The notes under the pieces: generated by a model | The model's database searches: none | What the model saw: the letters and a program-made list of their open reading frames with translations, nothing else | Told to the model about the DNA's origin: nothing | Shown: positions 42,931 through 52,822 of the stretch, piece by piece | Numbering within the stretch: the first letter of the stretch is position 1 | Layout of the letters: the number at the start of each line of letters is the position of its first letter | NCBI GenBank assembly: GCA_963835885.1 | Contig: CAWIHF010000012.1 | Coordinates: forward strand, 124,001 to 188,000 | Length of the DNA stretch: 64,000 nucleotides | Source of the DNA: Roseiarcus sp963835885 | GTDB lineage: Bacteria; Pseudomonadota; Alphaproteobacteria; Rhizobiales; Beijerinckiaceae | Reading direction: 5' to 3' | Program-made: the position numbers and the translations under genes

Positions 42931-44870
42931 TCAGGCCGCCTTCGCCTTCCGCCGCGGCTGCGCGGGTCTGACCGGCTTCGGCGGCGCGGCGGCGTTCTCG
43001 TCGAACAGTTCGGCGAGCTTTTCCGTCATCGCCCCGCCGAGCTCCTCGGCGTCGACGATCGTCACCGCGCGGCGATAATAGCGGGTCACGTCGTGGCCGA
43101 TGCCGATGGCGATCAGCTCGACCGGCGAGTGGGTCTCGATCTCCCCGATGACGTAGCGCAGGTGCCGCTCGAGATAATTGCCGGGATTGACCGACAGCGT
43201 CGAGTCGTCGACCGGCGCGCCGTCCGAGATCATCATCAGGATCTTGCGCTGCTCCGGACGGCCGAGCAGGCGATTATGCGCCCAGTCGAGCGCCTCGCCG
43301 TCGATGTTCTCCTTCAAAAGCCCCTCCCGCATCATCAGGCCGAGGTTCTTGCGCGACCGCCGCCAGGGCGCGTCGGCCGCCTTGTAGATGACGTGCCGGA
43401 TATCGTTGAGCCGGCCGGGATTGGGCGGCTTGCCGGCCTGCAGCCAGGCCTCGCGCGACTGTCCGCCCTTCCAGGCGCGGGTCGAGAAGCCGAGAATCTC
43501 GACCTTGACGCCGCACCGTTCGAGAGTCCGGGCGAGGATGTCGGCGCAGGTCGCCGCGACCGTGATCGGCCGGCCGCGCATCGAGCCGGAATTGTCGAGG
43601 AGCAGCGTCACCACCGTATCGCGGAACGCCATGTCCTTTTCCTGCTTGAACGACAGAGGCTGCTGCGGATCGATCACGACGCGCGACAGCCGGGCGCTGT
43701 CGAGCATGCCCTCCTCGAGGTCGAACTCCCAGGAGCGGTTCTGCTGGGCCATGAGGCGCCGCTGCAGCCGATTGGCGAGGCGCGCCACGACCGGCGACAT
43801 GTTCAGGAGCTGCTTGTCGAGATATTCGCGCAAGCGTTGCAGTTCGTCCGGGTCGCACAATTGATCGGCGTCGATCACCTCGTCGAACCGGGTGGTGTAG
43901 GCCTTGTAGTCCGGGCCGCGCCGCTCCTGCGGCTGCGGCTGCGGCGGGCGGTTTTCCGCCGCCTCCTCGGCGTCGCCGGCCTCGCCCTCGTCGTCGAGCT
44001 CGGCCGACGGCGCGTCGACCGTGTCCATCGCGCCCTCGTCGGCGTCGTCGGTCGTGTCGTCCGCCGCCTCCCGCTGCATCAATTCGTCGGACTGCTGCTC
44101 CTCGCCCTCGCCTTCCGCTTCGTCCGGCTCTTCCGGCGGCTTCTTCTCCTCCTCGTTCTCGGAATCCTCCGCATCCGCATCCAATTCGCTGGCCAGCCCG
44201 AGCGAGGTCAGGAGCTTCTGCACCAGTCTGGCGTAGGCGCGCTGATCGAGGAGCGCGTCGTTCGAGCCGGTCGAGCTCGCCGCCGGCCTTCTCCTCGATG
44301 AAGCCGCGCCAGAGTTCGGTCAGGCGCGCTCGCGCCGGGCGGCGGCTTGAGGCCGGTGAGGCGCTCGCGCGCCAGCATGGCGACGGCGTCCTCGAGCGGC
44401 GCCTCCTCGCGCGTTTGCGCCTCGGCGAACGGGCTGCGATGATAGCGGTCGTCGAGCATCGCGGTCAGGTTCGACGCCACGCCCTGCATCCGGCGGGCGC
44501 CGATCGCCTCGACCCGCGCCTGCTCGACCGCGTCGAACAGCGCCCGCGCCGCCGGATTCTGGGGCGCGTGACGGCGGTGGACCGCGTCATTATGGCAGGC
44601 GAGCCTCAGCGCGAAGGAATCGGCGAGGCCGCGCAGAATGGCCGCCTCGCGCGGATTGGCCTTGCGCGGCGGCTCGGGCAGCCGCGCCTTCGCCCCCTCC
44701 GGCCCGGTGATGAGCGACGGCTTGTCGGCGGAAAAGACGACTTCGAGCTCCGGATGGCGCGCCAGCGCGCGGGTGCACGAGGCGAGCGCCCGCTTGAAAG
44801 GCTCGTTTTGCGCTTCCGCTTTCGTCGCGGGCTTGCGGTTGCTGGCCGGCTTGACGTCGACGCTCGACAT
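42931..44870 (-). CDS. cobT: Cobaltochelatase subunit CobT (two frame breaks)
   Basis: About 645 residues from the ATG at 44870 (MSSVDVKPASNRKP). The N-terminal helical part and a long acidic linker (DADAEDSENEEEKKPPEEPD) precede a von Willebrand A domain with MIDAS (LLLDNSGSMRG) and the CobT C-terminus (MMISDGAPVDDSTLS, AIGIGHDVTRYYRRAVTIVD). Two net +1 frame changes at about 44325 and 44270 interrupt LTELWRGFIEEKAGGELDRL and its continuation. With CobN and CobS it inserts cobalt into hydrogenobyrinic acid a,c-diamide in aerobic B12 synthesis. CobS is not next to it. Confidence 0.9.
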
Positions 44871-45129
44871 GGAAACCTTCTTCTTGGGGCGTCCCACGGG
44901 ACGCCGCTGAAGCCTCTATAGGCCGCACGCGCGGACCGCGGCAAGGCGACGGCGGCTCAACCCGACTGACGGATTCGGGTTCCCCGAGCCCCATCCAATG
45001 CGACCCTGCCGGCTCGAATCAAGACCGGTTCCGGCCATTGACGCGTCAAAGGCACGGGTTAGATAGGCATGGCCGGCCTCATCCGCGAGGGCGGATCCGC
45101 GCGGCCAACGCAACCGCAAAGGAATTCCG

Positions 45130-46609
45130 ATGAACGCCCCCGCATTCCCCGAGGTCGCCATCCCGGCCGAATTCCAGACCTGTCTGGCGGCCCAGCGCGC
45201 CGCCTACCTGAAGGCGCCCGAGCCTACCCATGCGGAACGGATCGCCGATCTGAAGTCGCTCGCTCGCCTCATCAAGGACAACCGGGCCGCGATCGTCGCT
45301 GCGATCAGCGCGGACTACGGCAGCCGCAGCGAATTCGAAACGCTGACGCTCGAAGTGTTTGGCGTGCTCGGCGGCGTCCATGACGCGTTGAAGCGCCTGA
45401 ACGGCTGGATGAAGCCGCGCCGACGGAGCGTCGACCATCTCGCGTTTCCCGGCGCCAGCAACCGACTCGATACCCCAGCCGCTCGGGGTGGTCGGCGTCA
45501 TCGTGCCGTGGAACTTTCCGCTGTTCCTCAGCTTCTCCCCGCTCGTCAGCATTTTCGCCGCCGGCAACCGGGCGATGGTGAAGATGTCCGAGAATTCGCG
45601 CCGTCTGGCCGAACTGTTGATCGAAATCTCGCCGAAGTATTTTCCCGAGGAGAAGCTCGCCTTCTTCGACGACGGCGGCGGACGCGGGCCCTCCTTCTCG
45701 TCCCTGCCTTTCGACCATCTCCTGTTCACCGGCTCCGGCGCCACCGGACGTGCGGTGATGGCTAACGCCGCGAAGAATCTGACGCCGGTGACGCTTGAGC
45801 TCGGCGGCAAATCGCCGGCGATTGTCGCGCCGGACTTCCCGATCAAGACCGCGGCGGAGCGCATCCTGTGGGCGAAGACGGTCAACGCCGGCCAGATTTG
45901 CACCGCGATCGACCACGTCTACCTGCCGCGCGGCGCCGAGACCGGGTTCGTCGATCGTTGCCGGCGCCTGTTCAAGAAGCGCTACCCGGACATCAACGGG
46001 CCGGACTTCACCTCGATCATCGACCAGCGCTCCTACGATCGGCTGAAGGCCGCGCTCGAGGATGCGCGCGCCAAAGGCGCAACGCTGATCGATCTCGCCG
46101 AAGGCCAGGCGCCCGACGCGTCCAAGCGAAAATTCCCTCCGCACCTGGCGCTGAACCCGACCGCCGACATGGAGATCATGCGGCGCGAGATTTTTGGCCC
46201 GATCCTGCCGATCCGCCTGTACGACGAGCCGCAAGAAGTGGTCGACGCGATCAACGCGGGCGATCGGCCGCTGGCGATCTACCCCTTCACCAACCATGCC
46301 GAGACCCGCGACTTCTATATCGCGCGGGTGATGTCGGGCGGCGTCGGAGTGAACGAAGCGATCGTCCACGTCGGCCAGCACGACCTGCCCTTTGGCGGGG
46401 TCGGCGCGAGCGGCATAGGGCACTACCACGGCCGCGAGGGGTTCGAGAGGTTCTCCAAGCTCCGGCCCGTCTTCCAGCAGGGGCGGATTTCGTCGATTCA
46501 GATGTTGATGCAGCCGCCCTATGGGCGCCTGTCGAGGCGGATCGTCGAGTTCATGATCGCGGATGAAAAGCTGAGGCTCACGAATAATCCCGTCCGCTCG
46601 AACGTTTAG
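45130..46609 (+). CDS. Aldehyde dehydrogenase, coniferyl-aldehyde type (one frame break)
   Basis: About 492 residues from the ATG at 45130. NAD-binding VIVPWNFPLFLSFSPLVSIF, LLFTGSGATGRAVM, general base in TLELGGKSPAIV, catalytic Cys in NAGQICTAIDHVYLP, and C-terminal DLPFGGVGASGIGHYHGREG. The tail and the short length of the N-terminal region match the coniferyl aldehyde dehydrogenase group. A net +1 frame change lies near 45465-45482, just before QPLGVVGVIV. It oxidises an aromatic or aliphatic aldehyde; the actual substrate is inferred. Confidence 0.88.
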
Positions 46610-46637
46610 GCGCTGTCCGACACGGGAGGCCCCGCTG

Positions 46638-47225
46638 ATGCAAGTCGAGTTTTTGAGATCTGTCCGTATGGCGGGCGCGTTTGTTGCTCTCGCCGCCTCG
46701 CAGGCCCCCGCGCCCGCCTTCGCGGGCGGCGACTGGCGAATCGACCCCGCCAGGACGACGATCGGATTCGCCATCGACGCCGTCGGCTTTCCGCGCACCG
46801 AGGGACAATTTCACCGCTTCGAGGGCCGCATTTCCGTGGACTTCGATCATCCGAACCGAAGCAGCGTGGTCTTTCACGTCCAGTCGCAGTCGGTCGACGT
46901 CGGCTCAAAATCGTTCAGCGACTATGTGCGCTCGGCGGCGTTCCTCGACTCGGCCGAGCATCCCTCGATCGACTTTGTTTCGAGGTCCGTTGAACGGATC
47001 AGCGACCATGCCGTGCGCGTCTCCGGGGACCTGACCCTGATCGGCGTGACGAAGCCGATCGCCGTTGACGTGGCGGTCGAGCGCGGCGAGGCCGGCGGCC
47101 GCCAGCGCCTCACGTTCCGCGCTGAGACCAAAATCGACCGGCTCGCGTTCGGCATGAATTCCGGCTTTCCGCTGGTCTCGCGCGAGGTGGATCTGAAGAT
47201 TTCGAGCGAAGCGGAGGCGATTTGA
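46638..47225 (+). CDS. yceI: YceI-family periplasmic protein
   Basis: 195 residues from the ATG at 46638 with a signal peptide (MAGAFVALAASQAPAPAFA). Lipocalin-like YceI pattern: WRIDPARTTIGFAIDAVGFP, FSDYVRSAAFLDSAEHPSID, GDLTLIGVTKPIAVDVAVE and FGMNSGFPLVSREVDLKI. Binds isoprenoid-type lipids in characterised homologues. Its TGA overlaps the TTG start of the cytochrome b561 gene, a pairing found in many proteobacteria. Confidence 0.9.
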   Translation: MQVEFLRSVRMAGAFVALAASQAPAPAFAGGDWRIDPARTTIGFAIDAVGFPRTEGQFHRFEGRISVDFDHPNRSSVVFHVQSQSVDVGSKSFSDYVRSAAFLDSAEHPSIDFVSRSVERISDHAVRVSGDLTLIGVTKPIAVDVAVERGEAGGRQRLTFRAETKIDRLAFGMNSGFPLVSREVDLKISSEAEAI

Positions 47226-47767
47226 GCGCCTGCGTCCGGCCGGCGCGGTGGAGCGCGCCCCTGATCGCATTGCATTGGCTCTCCGCCGCGCTGATCCTCG
47301 AACTCGTCGCCCACGGCGGGATAATGGTCCATGCGGGGTTCAGCGCCGCGACGGCCTTCGGGCTTTATCAGTCGCATAAGTCGATCGGCTTCGTCGTCCT
47401 GGCCCTGACGGCGGCGCGCCTCGTCCTGCGCTTGCGTCTCAAGCCGCCGCAGCCACTCGGTCCGCCGTGGGAAGGGCTGCTCGCCAGAATCGTTCAGGCG
47501 GCGCTTTACGCGCTGACAATCGCCGCGATCATCGCCGGCTGGCTCGTCGTCTCGACCTCGCCGCTGCCGATCCCGACAAAATTCTTCGATCTCTTCGTCG
47601 TTCCAAACATCGCCCGGCCGGACGCCGCGCTGTTCGCCGCCGCGACCTTCGCCCATGAAGCCGCCGCCTGGGCCATCGTCGCTCTCGTCGCGCTGCATGC
47701 CGCGGGCGCGCTGAAGCATCATTTCATAGATGGGGACGACGTGTTGACGCGCATGCTGCCGCGATAG
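47222..47767 (+). CDS. Cytochrome b561
   Basis: 181 residues from a TTG at 47222. Four transmembrane helices with haem-ligand His residues in LIALHWLSAALILELVAHGG, YQSHKSIGFVVLALTA, TFAHEAAAWAIVALVALHAA. It passes electrons across the inner membrane, here probably to or from quinone, with its YceI partner in the periplasm. The last residues (GALKHHFIDGDDVLTRMLPR) are the usual family end. Confidence 0.91.
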   Translation: MSACVRPARWSAPLIALHWLSAALILELVAHGGIMVHAGFSAATAFGLYQSHKSIGFVVLALTAARLVLRLRLKPPQPLGPPWEGLLARIVQAALYALTIAAIIAGWLVVSTSPLPIPTKFFDLFVVPNIARPDAALFAAATFAHEAAAWAIVALVALHAAGALKHHFIDGDDVLTRMLPR

Positions 47768-47832
47768 GCCATGGCGGCGCGGACCGATGGCAACGAGCGC
47801 TGTCAGCGTAACTTTTGTAGACCTGGGTCTCG

Positions 47833-49095
47833 TTAGTCCGCGCTGGGGACGTTTTGCACTTGTTTTCGCAAGTCGCTCACGTCTCCCGACGACACCGGCG
47901 AACCTTGATTGCCCCAGGCGCTTCGCACGTAGCTCGCGACCGCGGCGATCTGCTGGTCGGACAATTTCCAGCCAAATGAGGGCATGGACGGTGAGGTCGG
48001 ACTTTTCTTCGTCGACGCCGCGTGCCCGCCGTTCAGAATGAGGCGAATAATCGTTGTCGGCTTTGTCGATTGGACGACGGCGTCGCCTTTAATCGAGGGA
48101 AACAGTCCAGCAACGCCCTGCCCGTTTTCCTGATGGCAGGCGGAGCAGGCGTCGTTGTAGATCGCCTGTCCCGCTTCGGGACCGGCCTGCGCGTTTTCCG
48201 GCGATGGCCGTTGCGCGGAATTGGGGACCGGGAGAGACTTCAGATACGTCGCGATGGCCGCCAGGTCCTCGTCCGTGAGCTTGGACGTCGAATTTTCCAC
48301 GACTTCCGCCATCGGTCCGTAAGCAACCGTCCGGGCCGTCTTGCCGGTCTTGAGATAGGTAACGATGTCCTGTCGGCTCCAGTCGCCGAGCCCCGACAAT
48401 TTGTCTCCGGCGAGGCTGGGAGCAAACCAGTCCTGGATATCCGAGCCCTGAAATCGCTCTTTCGTTTCAACGGCGCCCAATACGTTCTTGGGCGTGTGGC
48501 AGGCCCCGCAATGGGCCAATCCTTCGACGATGTAGGCGCCGCGATTCCATTGCGGGGACTGGCTCGCCTCCGGGTGGAAGACGCCGGGTTTGAAATACAG
48601 CGCATTCCAGGCGATCATTGCGTCCCGATCGCTCAGCGGCCAGGGCAGCTTGTTCTTGGGAGGGGTCGATTTGACGGCTGGAATCATGCGCAGATAGGCG
48701 CGAATGGCGTCGACGTCCTGCCGCGTCGCCTTGGTGTACCACGGATAGGGCATAGCCGGATAGAGATGACTGCCGTCAGCGGCAACTCCTTCATGCATCG
48801 CCCGATAGAACTCATCGTCTGACCAGCTCCCGATTCCGGTTTGCGGGTCCGGCGTGATGTTCGGCGAGTAAATCACTCCGAAAGGCGTCTCGATCGGCCG
48901 GCCGCCGGCGAGTGTCTTGCCGCCCTCAGCCGTATGACAGGACGCGCAATCGCCAACCGCGAAGAGATATTGGCCGCGCTCCTGCTTTGCGAATTCGCCC
49001 TCTTGGCCTATGGCCGCGCCGGCGGCGAGCAACACGACGGCGACGGGGGCCGCCGCCAGGAAGCGCCGCGACCGGCGATGAGGCCTCGCGTTCAT
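47833..49095 (-). CDS. Triheme cytochrome c subunit of a membrane sugar/gluconate dehydrogenase
   Basis: 420 residues from the ATG at 49095. Signal peptide (FLAAAPVAVVLLAAGAA, cleavage near AIGQ) and three haem sites: CASCH at 50, CGACH at 196 and CSACH at 317. Family motifs GGRPIETPFGVIYSPNITPD and PYPWYTKATRQDVDAIRAYL identify the cytochrome subunit of gluconate 2-dehydrogenase-like enzymes. It takes electrons from the FAD subunit and gives them to quinone. The gene itself is intact; its two upstream partners are disrupted. Start overlaps the alpha-subunit stop (ATGA). Confidence 0.92.
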   Translation of the reverse strand: MNARPHRRSRRFLAAAPVAVVLLAAGAAIGQEGEFAKQERGQYLFAVGDCASCHTAEGGKTLAGGRPIETPFGVIYSPNITPDPQTGIGSWSDDEFYRAMHEGVAADGSHLYPAMPYPWYTKATRQDVDAIRAYLRMIPAVKSTPPKNKLPWPLSDRDAMIAWNALYFKPGVFHPEASQSPQWNRGAYIVEGLAHCGACHTPKNVLGAVETKERFQGSDIQDWFAPSLAGDKLSGLGDWSRQDIVTYLKTGKTARTVAYGPMAEVVENSTSKLTDEDLAAIATYLKSLPVPNSAQRPSPENAQAGPEAGQAIYNDACSACHQENGQGVAGLFPSIKGDAVVQSTKPTTIIRLILNGGHAASTKKSPTSPSMPSFGWKLSDQQIAAVASYVRSAWGNQGSPVSSGDVSDLRKQVQNVPSAD

Positions 49096-49241
49096 GTCTG
49101 CACCAGGGGGCCGGGGTTTTTCAGGTAGGTCTTGCGAATGGCGGCAGCGGACCACAAGGCCAGAGCGCTCAGTGTGCCGGTGGGATTGTAACCGCTGTTG
49201 TGTGGGAAGGCGCTGGCGCCCATGACGAACAGATTCGGCAC

Positions 49242-50587
49242 CAGCAATTCTAAAAGAGCGTCGGGAGGATTTTTTCGCTGGGGGATTCCCAAATCAGCGG
49301 AAACATGATTCACGCTGGGGATGGAGATCTTGGCGTCGCTTTTGTCTGGCCTGAAGGCGGTTTGTAAGGCGTTTCCGGACCCTCGCAAGGGGCGGAGCGG
49401 CAATATTGCGATGGCGGATTTCGGTCTGTCGGCCTTCGCGATGTTTTTCATGCAGAGCGCGTCTTTTCTGTCCTTTCAGCGTAGGCTGGAGAAAGGTCAG
49501 GGACGGTCGAACTGCCAAACCCTTTTCGGCATCGAGAAGATCCCTTCGGACAATTATATCAGGGACATGCTCGACGGTGCGGATCCTGCTCTTCTTTCGC
49601 CCTGCTTCGAGGACACGGAGCGTTTGCTGCTCGAACCGGCGATGCGCGAGGCTTTCGGCCGGCTGGGCGGTCGAGCGCTCGTAGCCCTCGACGGGACCGA
49701 GTATTTTTGCAGCCAGAGGATCGCCTGCCCGCATTGCCAGACGCGCAAGCGCAGCAACGGCAAGGTCGAAAGCTATCATTCCATGCTGTGCGCGACGGTT
49801 GTCGCGCCGGGACATTCCAAGGTGGTCCCGCTCGCGCCGGAGTTCATCGTCAAACAGGACGGCGCCGAGAAGCAGGACTGCGAGCGCAACGCGGTCAAAC
49901 GCTGGCTCATGCAGCACGGCGCGCGCCTGAAGCCCCTGCGACCGGTGTATCTGGGCGACGATCTGTTCGCCTGCCAGAGCGTGGTCGAGAGGCTCGCGGA
50001 CAACGGCGACGATTTCATCTTCACCTGCAAGGAGACCTCGCACAAGGCGCTCTACGACTTCATCGATGGAGCCGAACTCGCGCGTCATGAGGTCCAAGTC
50101 CGCAAAGGCAAGACGCGCCAGACGCATCGCTACCGGTTCGTCGAGAAGGTTCCGCTGCGCGACGGCAAGGACGCCGTGCTGGTCAACTGGATCGGCTTCG
50201 ACAGCCTCAACGCCAAGGGCGCAGTCACATACAAGACGGCCTTCGTTACCTCGCTGCCGGTCGCCAAGAGCAACGTCGCCGAGATCGCCGCTTGCGGCCG
50301 CGCAAGGTGGAAGATCGAGAACGAAGGCTTCAACGTCCTGAAAAACAACGGCTACGAGCTTGAACACAATTTCGGGCACGGCGAGACCAATCTGGCCATG
50401 ACGCTCGCCGCGCTCAACTTGCTCGCCTTCGCCTGGCATACGGTTCTCGACCTTCTCGAACCGCCCTGGCGAAAAGCTAGAGAGGCGGCGGAAAAGCGAA
50501 CGAGCTTCTTTGCTTATCTTGCAACCCTGACGACCCTGGCGGTCTTCCCCGCCTGGTCCGATCTCCTCGAAGCCCTCGCTCGCGCCG
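49242..50587. mobile_element. Transposase-bearing insert in the GMC gene
   Basis: The host sequence ATGACGAACAGATTCGGCAC occurs on both sides (49222-49241 and 50588-50607); including the five bases before it the match is 26 bp with one mismatch. The DNA between is foreign. No convincing terminal inverted repeats are visible, and the transposase has no stop inside the insert, so the right end may be truncated. A long direct repeat of 20-27 bp is unusual for most IS families but known for the IS1202 group. Confidence 0.65.
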
Positions 50588-50736
50588 ATGACGAACAGAT
50601 TCGGCACGTCCCAATGCTGCAGGTAACGGTTAAGCACGCTATCCTGCGGGTTTGCGCCCATGAATCGCGCCGCCGGTGTTGTGCGTGCTCTGGTAGGGCA
50701 CGATGTCGTAGTGCGGACCTCGCGGCGACCGTTTGA
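49321..50736 (+). CDS. DDE transposase (family unresolved), reading through into host DNA
   Basis: 471 codons from the ATG at 49321, of which about 422 belong to the insert; the rest is read-through antisense to the GMC gene. Motifs: FGLSAFAMFFMQSASFLSFQ, NCQTLFGIEKIPSDNYIRDM, a DDE-like ALDGTEYFCSQRIACPHCQT with a zinc-ribbon-like Cys pair, PVYLGDDLFACQSVVE (second Asp), and RARWKIENEGFNVLKNNGYE (Glu). Similar proteins are often labelled ISNCY or IS4-like; I cannot fix the family. The lack of a native stop suggests 3' truncation. Confidence 0.78.
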   Translation: MEILASLLSGLKAVCKAFPDPRKGRSGNIAMADFGLSAFAMFFMQSASFLSFQRRLEKGQGRSNCQTLFGIEKIPSDNYIRDMLDGADPALLSPCFEDTERLLLEPAMREAFGRLGGRALVALDGTEYFCSQRIACPHCQTRKRSNGKVESYHSMLCATVVAPGHSKVVPLAPEFIVKQDGAEKQDCERNAVKRWLMQHGARLKPLRPVYLGDDLFACQSVVERLADNGDDFIFTCKETSHKALYDFIDGAELARHEVQVRKGKTRQTHRYRFVEKVPLRDGKDAVLVNWIGFDSLNAKGAVTYKTAFVTSLPVAKSNVAEIAACGRARWKIENEGFNVLKNNGYELEHNFGHGETNLAMTLAALNLLAFAWHTVLDLLEPPWRKAREAAEKRTSFFAYLATLTTLAVFPAWSDLLEALARADDEQIRHVPMLQVTVKHAILRVCAHESRRRCCACSGRARCRSADLAATV

Positions 50737-52822
50737 TCTCGCGAGGTTTCATCGCCTGCCCGATCTGCGCCATTTTGTTCATTTCGAACGCTTGCATCTT
50801 CAACTCATTCTGCCTGAAATCGAAGGTCATGCGCATGAGCGGATTGCCGTAGACATCGCGATAGGTCGGGTCGAGATCGAGGTAATTGACGCGGTTTGGC
50901 ATCACCGCGCCCATCAGCGAGATCGACATTGACGTCAAATAGTTTTTGACGAACGCCTGCTTCCACTTCTTGCCCCATTTGGGCGTCCCTTCCGGCACCG
51001 ACTCGTTTTCGATCGGACGTCCCGTCGTGACATATCCGCCAATGTAGCCGCCGTGGATGAAGCCAAGACCCGAGTGATCGAAATTGTCGCCGTTCCAGTC
51101 ATCGACAATCATGCCGAGGGCGCCGGCGCCGACGAACGGATTGAGGAGCTTGTCGTCGAAAAAGACATCGACGCTGGGCGTGATCTGGTAGCAATAATTC
51201 TTGCCCAGCGTGCCCTTCCCGGTTTTCGGATCGTATTGCGTGCCGACGCCCGACGTCATCAGTAGTTGGACGTTATGCGTGATGTACGAGCATACGACGA
51301 TGAGCTCGGCCGGTTGCTCGTACTCCGACCCCTGCGCGTCGACGTAGGTCACGCTTACCGCGCGCTTGCCCGCGTTATCGAGGTTGATCTTCGTCACGTT
51401 GCATTCGGTGCGCAAAGTGAAGCTGTCTTTCTTCATCAGCACCGGCAGAATGGTCGTCTGGGCGCTGGCCTTCGAGTAGTTGCCGCAGCCGAACTTCTCG
51501 CAGAAACCGCAATAGGTGCAGGGTCCTAGCCGGACGCCCAGCGGATTGGTGTAGGCTTGAGGACATGTTTGCCGACGGACAGGGAAACGGATGCATCCCT
51601 TCCGCTTTGGCGGCCTCGGCGAACAGGATTGGGCCGTACGTCTGTTTCATCGGCGGCGTCGGATACGGCGTCGAGCGTGGACCTTCAAACGGATTGCCGC
51701 CCGGCTGTGTTTGACCCTTCAGGTTGCCGGCCTGGCCGGCGATGCCGGTCAGTTCCTCGAATTCCGCGTAAAAAGGCTCCAGTTCGTCGTAGGTGACGCC
51801 CCAGTCCTGGATCGGCATATCGTCCGGAACCATTTTCTTCCCATAGCGCTGCAAAGTTTCGGTGCGGATCTGAAAGTCGTACGGAAGGAACCTCCAAGTT
51901 TGTCCGTTCCAGTGAATCGTCGATCCGCCGACGCCTGCGCCGGGCAGGAACGACCCTAGCCGTCGCATCGGCAACGCAACCTCGTCCGGGTTGTTGCGGA
52001 ACGTCAGGGTGTCGCGCGCCGGCTGCTCGAAGAGATGTCCCCGGTAACGATAGCGCAATTCGTCCTGAATGAAGGTGGGCGCGAAATCGGTCGGCGTATC
52101 GCGCCAGCTGCCGCGCTCGAGCGCGAGAACCTGCAGGCCGGCCTCAGTCAGCTCTTGACCCATGATTGCGCCCGTCCAGCCAAAGCCAACGAGCACAACG
52201 TCGGTTGCAGGAAGTCTCCGCGCCATCTCAGCTTTTCTCGTTCCAGGCGGGGCGGCCCGCGGATTCCCACCGGCGGGAGGTCGCAGCGTTGTCCGTGCTT
52301 GCCGACCCAGTCCCGATAGTCGTAGCGCGCGCCCGGAAAGCCGATCATCTTCCAACCGGCCATATTCTTGTTGCCGCCGTAGATGGGGTCGGAAAACATG
52401 CCTTCCTTGGTGTTCTGGAGCAGCAGCTTGAAGAACGTCTCGGCGTCGACGCCCTCGAGCGCGAGTTTGCCGTTCTCCATGTCGGTCAGGATCTGGTCCT
52501 GCGCGTCGCCGGAAAGCTCGGAGAATTTCTTGCCCGACTGCTTAGCGCCGACATGCGCGTCGATCGCCTTGATCGCCAGACGATACATGTCGGCCGGACC
52601 AAGACGCGACTGGTAGCCTTGCGTCTTCTCGCCCTTTTTCCACGGCCCTTGCATGTACCAGCTTTGCCCGCGCCCGTAAGCGCCAGCCAGCTGGTGGTCG
52701 ATGAAGAGCGGAACGTCGCAAGCCTTGGCCCCGGGCCCGAGGTCGTCGGCGGGAATCAGGCGTTCCGTCGCCGCTTCGACGAAGGCCGCCTCATCCGGGG
52801 TGAAGAACACATATTTTGCAAA

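Larger units (their letters stand above)
49092..52226 (-). pseudogene. FAD-dependent GMC oxidoreductase (dehydrogenase alpha subunit), interrupted by an insertion
   Basis: Starts at the ATG at 52226 (MARRLPATDVVLVGFGWTGA, FAD motif). Continues with FLPGAGVGGSTIHWNGQTWR, a frame change near 51560, then LIVVCSYITHNVQLLMTSGV, and reaches THNTGGAIHGRKPAG and VLNRYLQHWDVPNLFVIGAS. There a 1.35-kb insert with a transposase breaks it; the C-terminus resumes as VPNLFVMGASAFPHNSGYNP at 49092-49241. The catalytic His/Asn region spans the break. In life the alpha subunit oxidises gluconate, 2-ketogluconate or a similar sugar derivative in the periplasm. Confidence 0.85.

Noticed and set aside
49294..50661. 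455-codon minus-strand frame through the transposase insert
   Set aside because: Antisense to the transposase; the join to GMC protein at its start is coincidental read-through.
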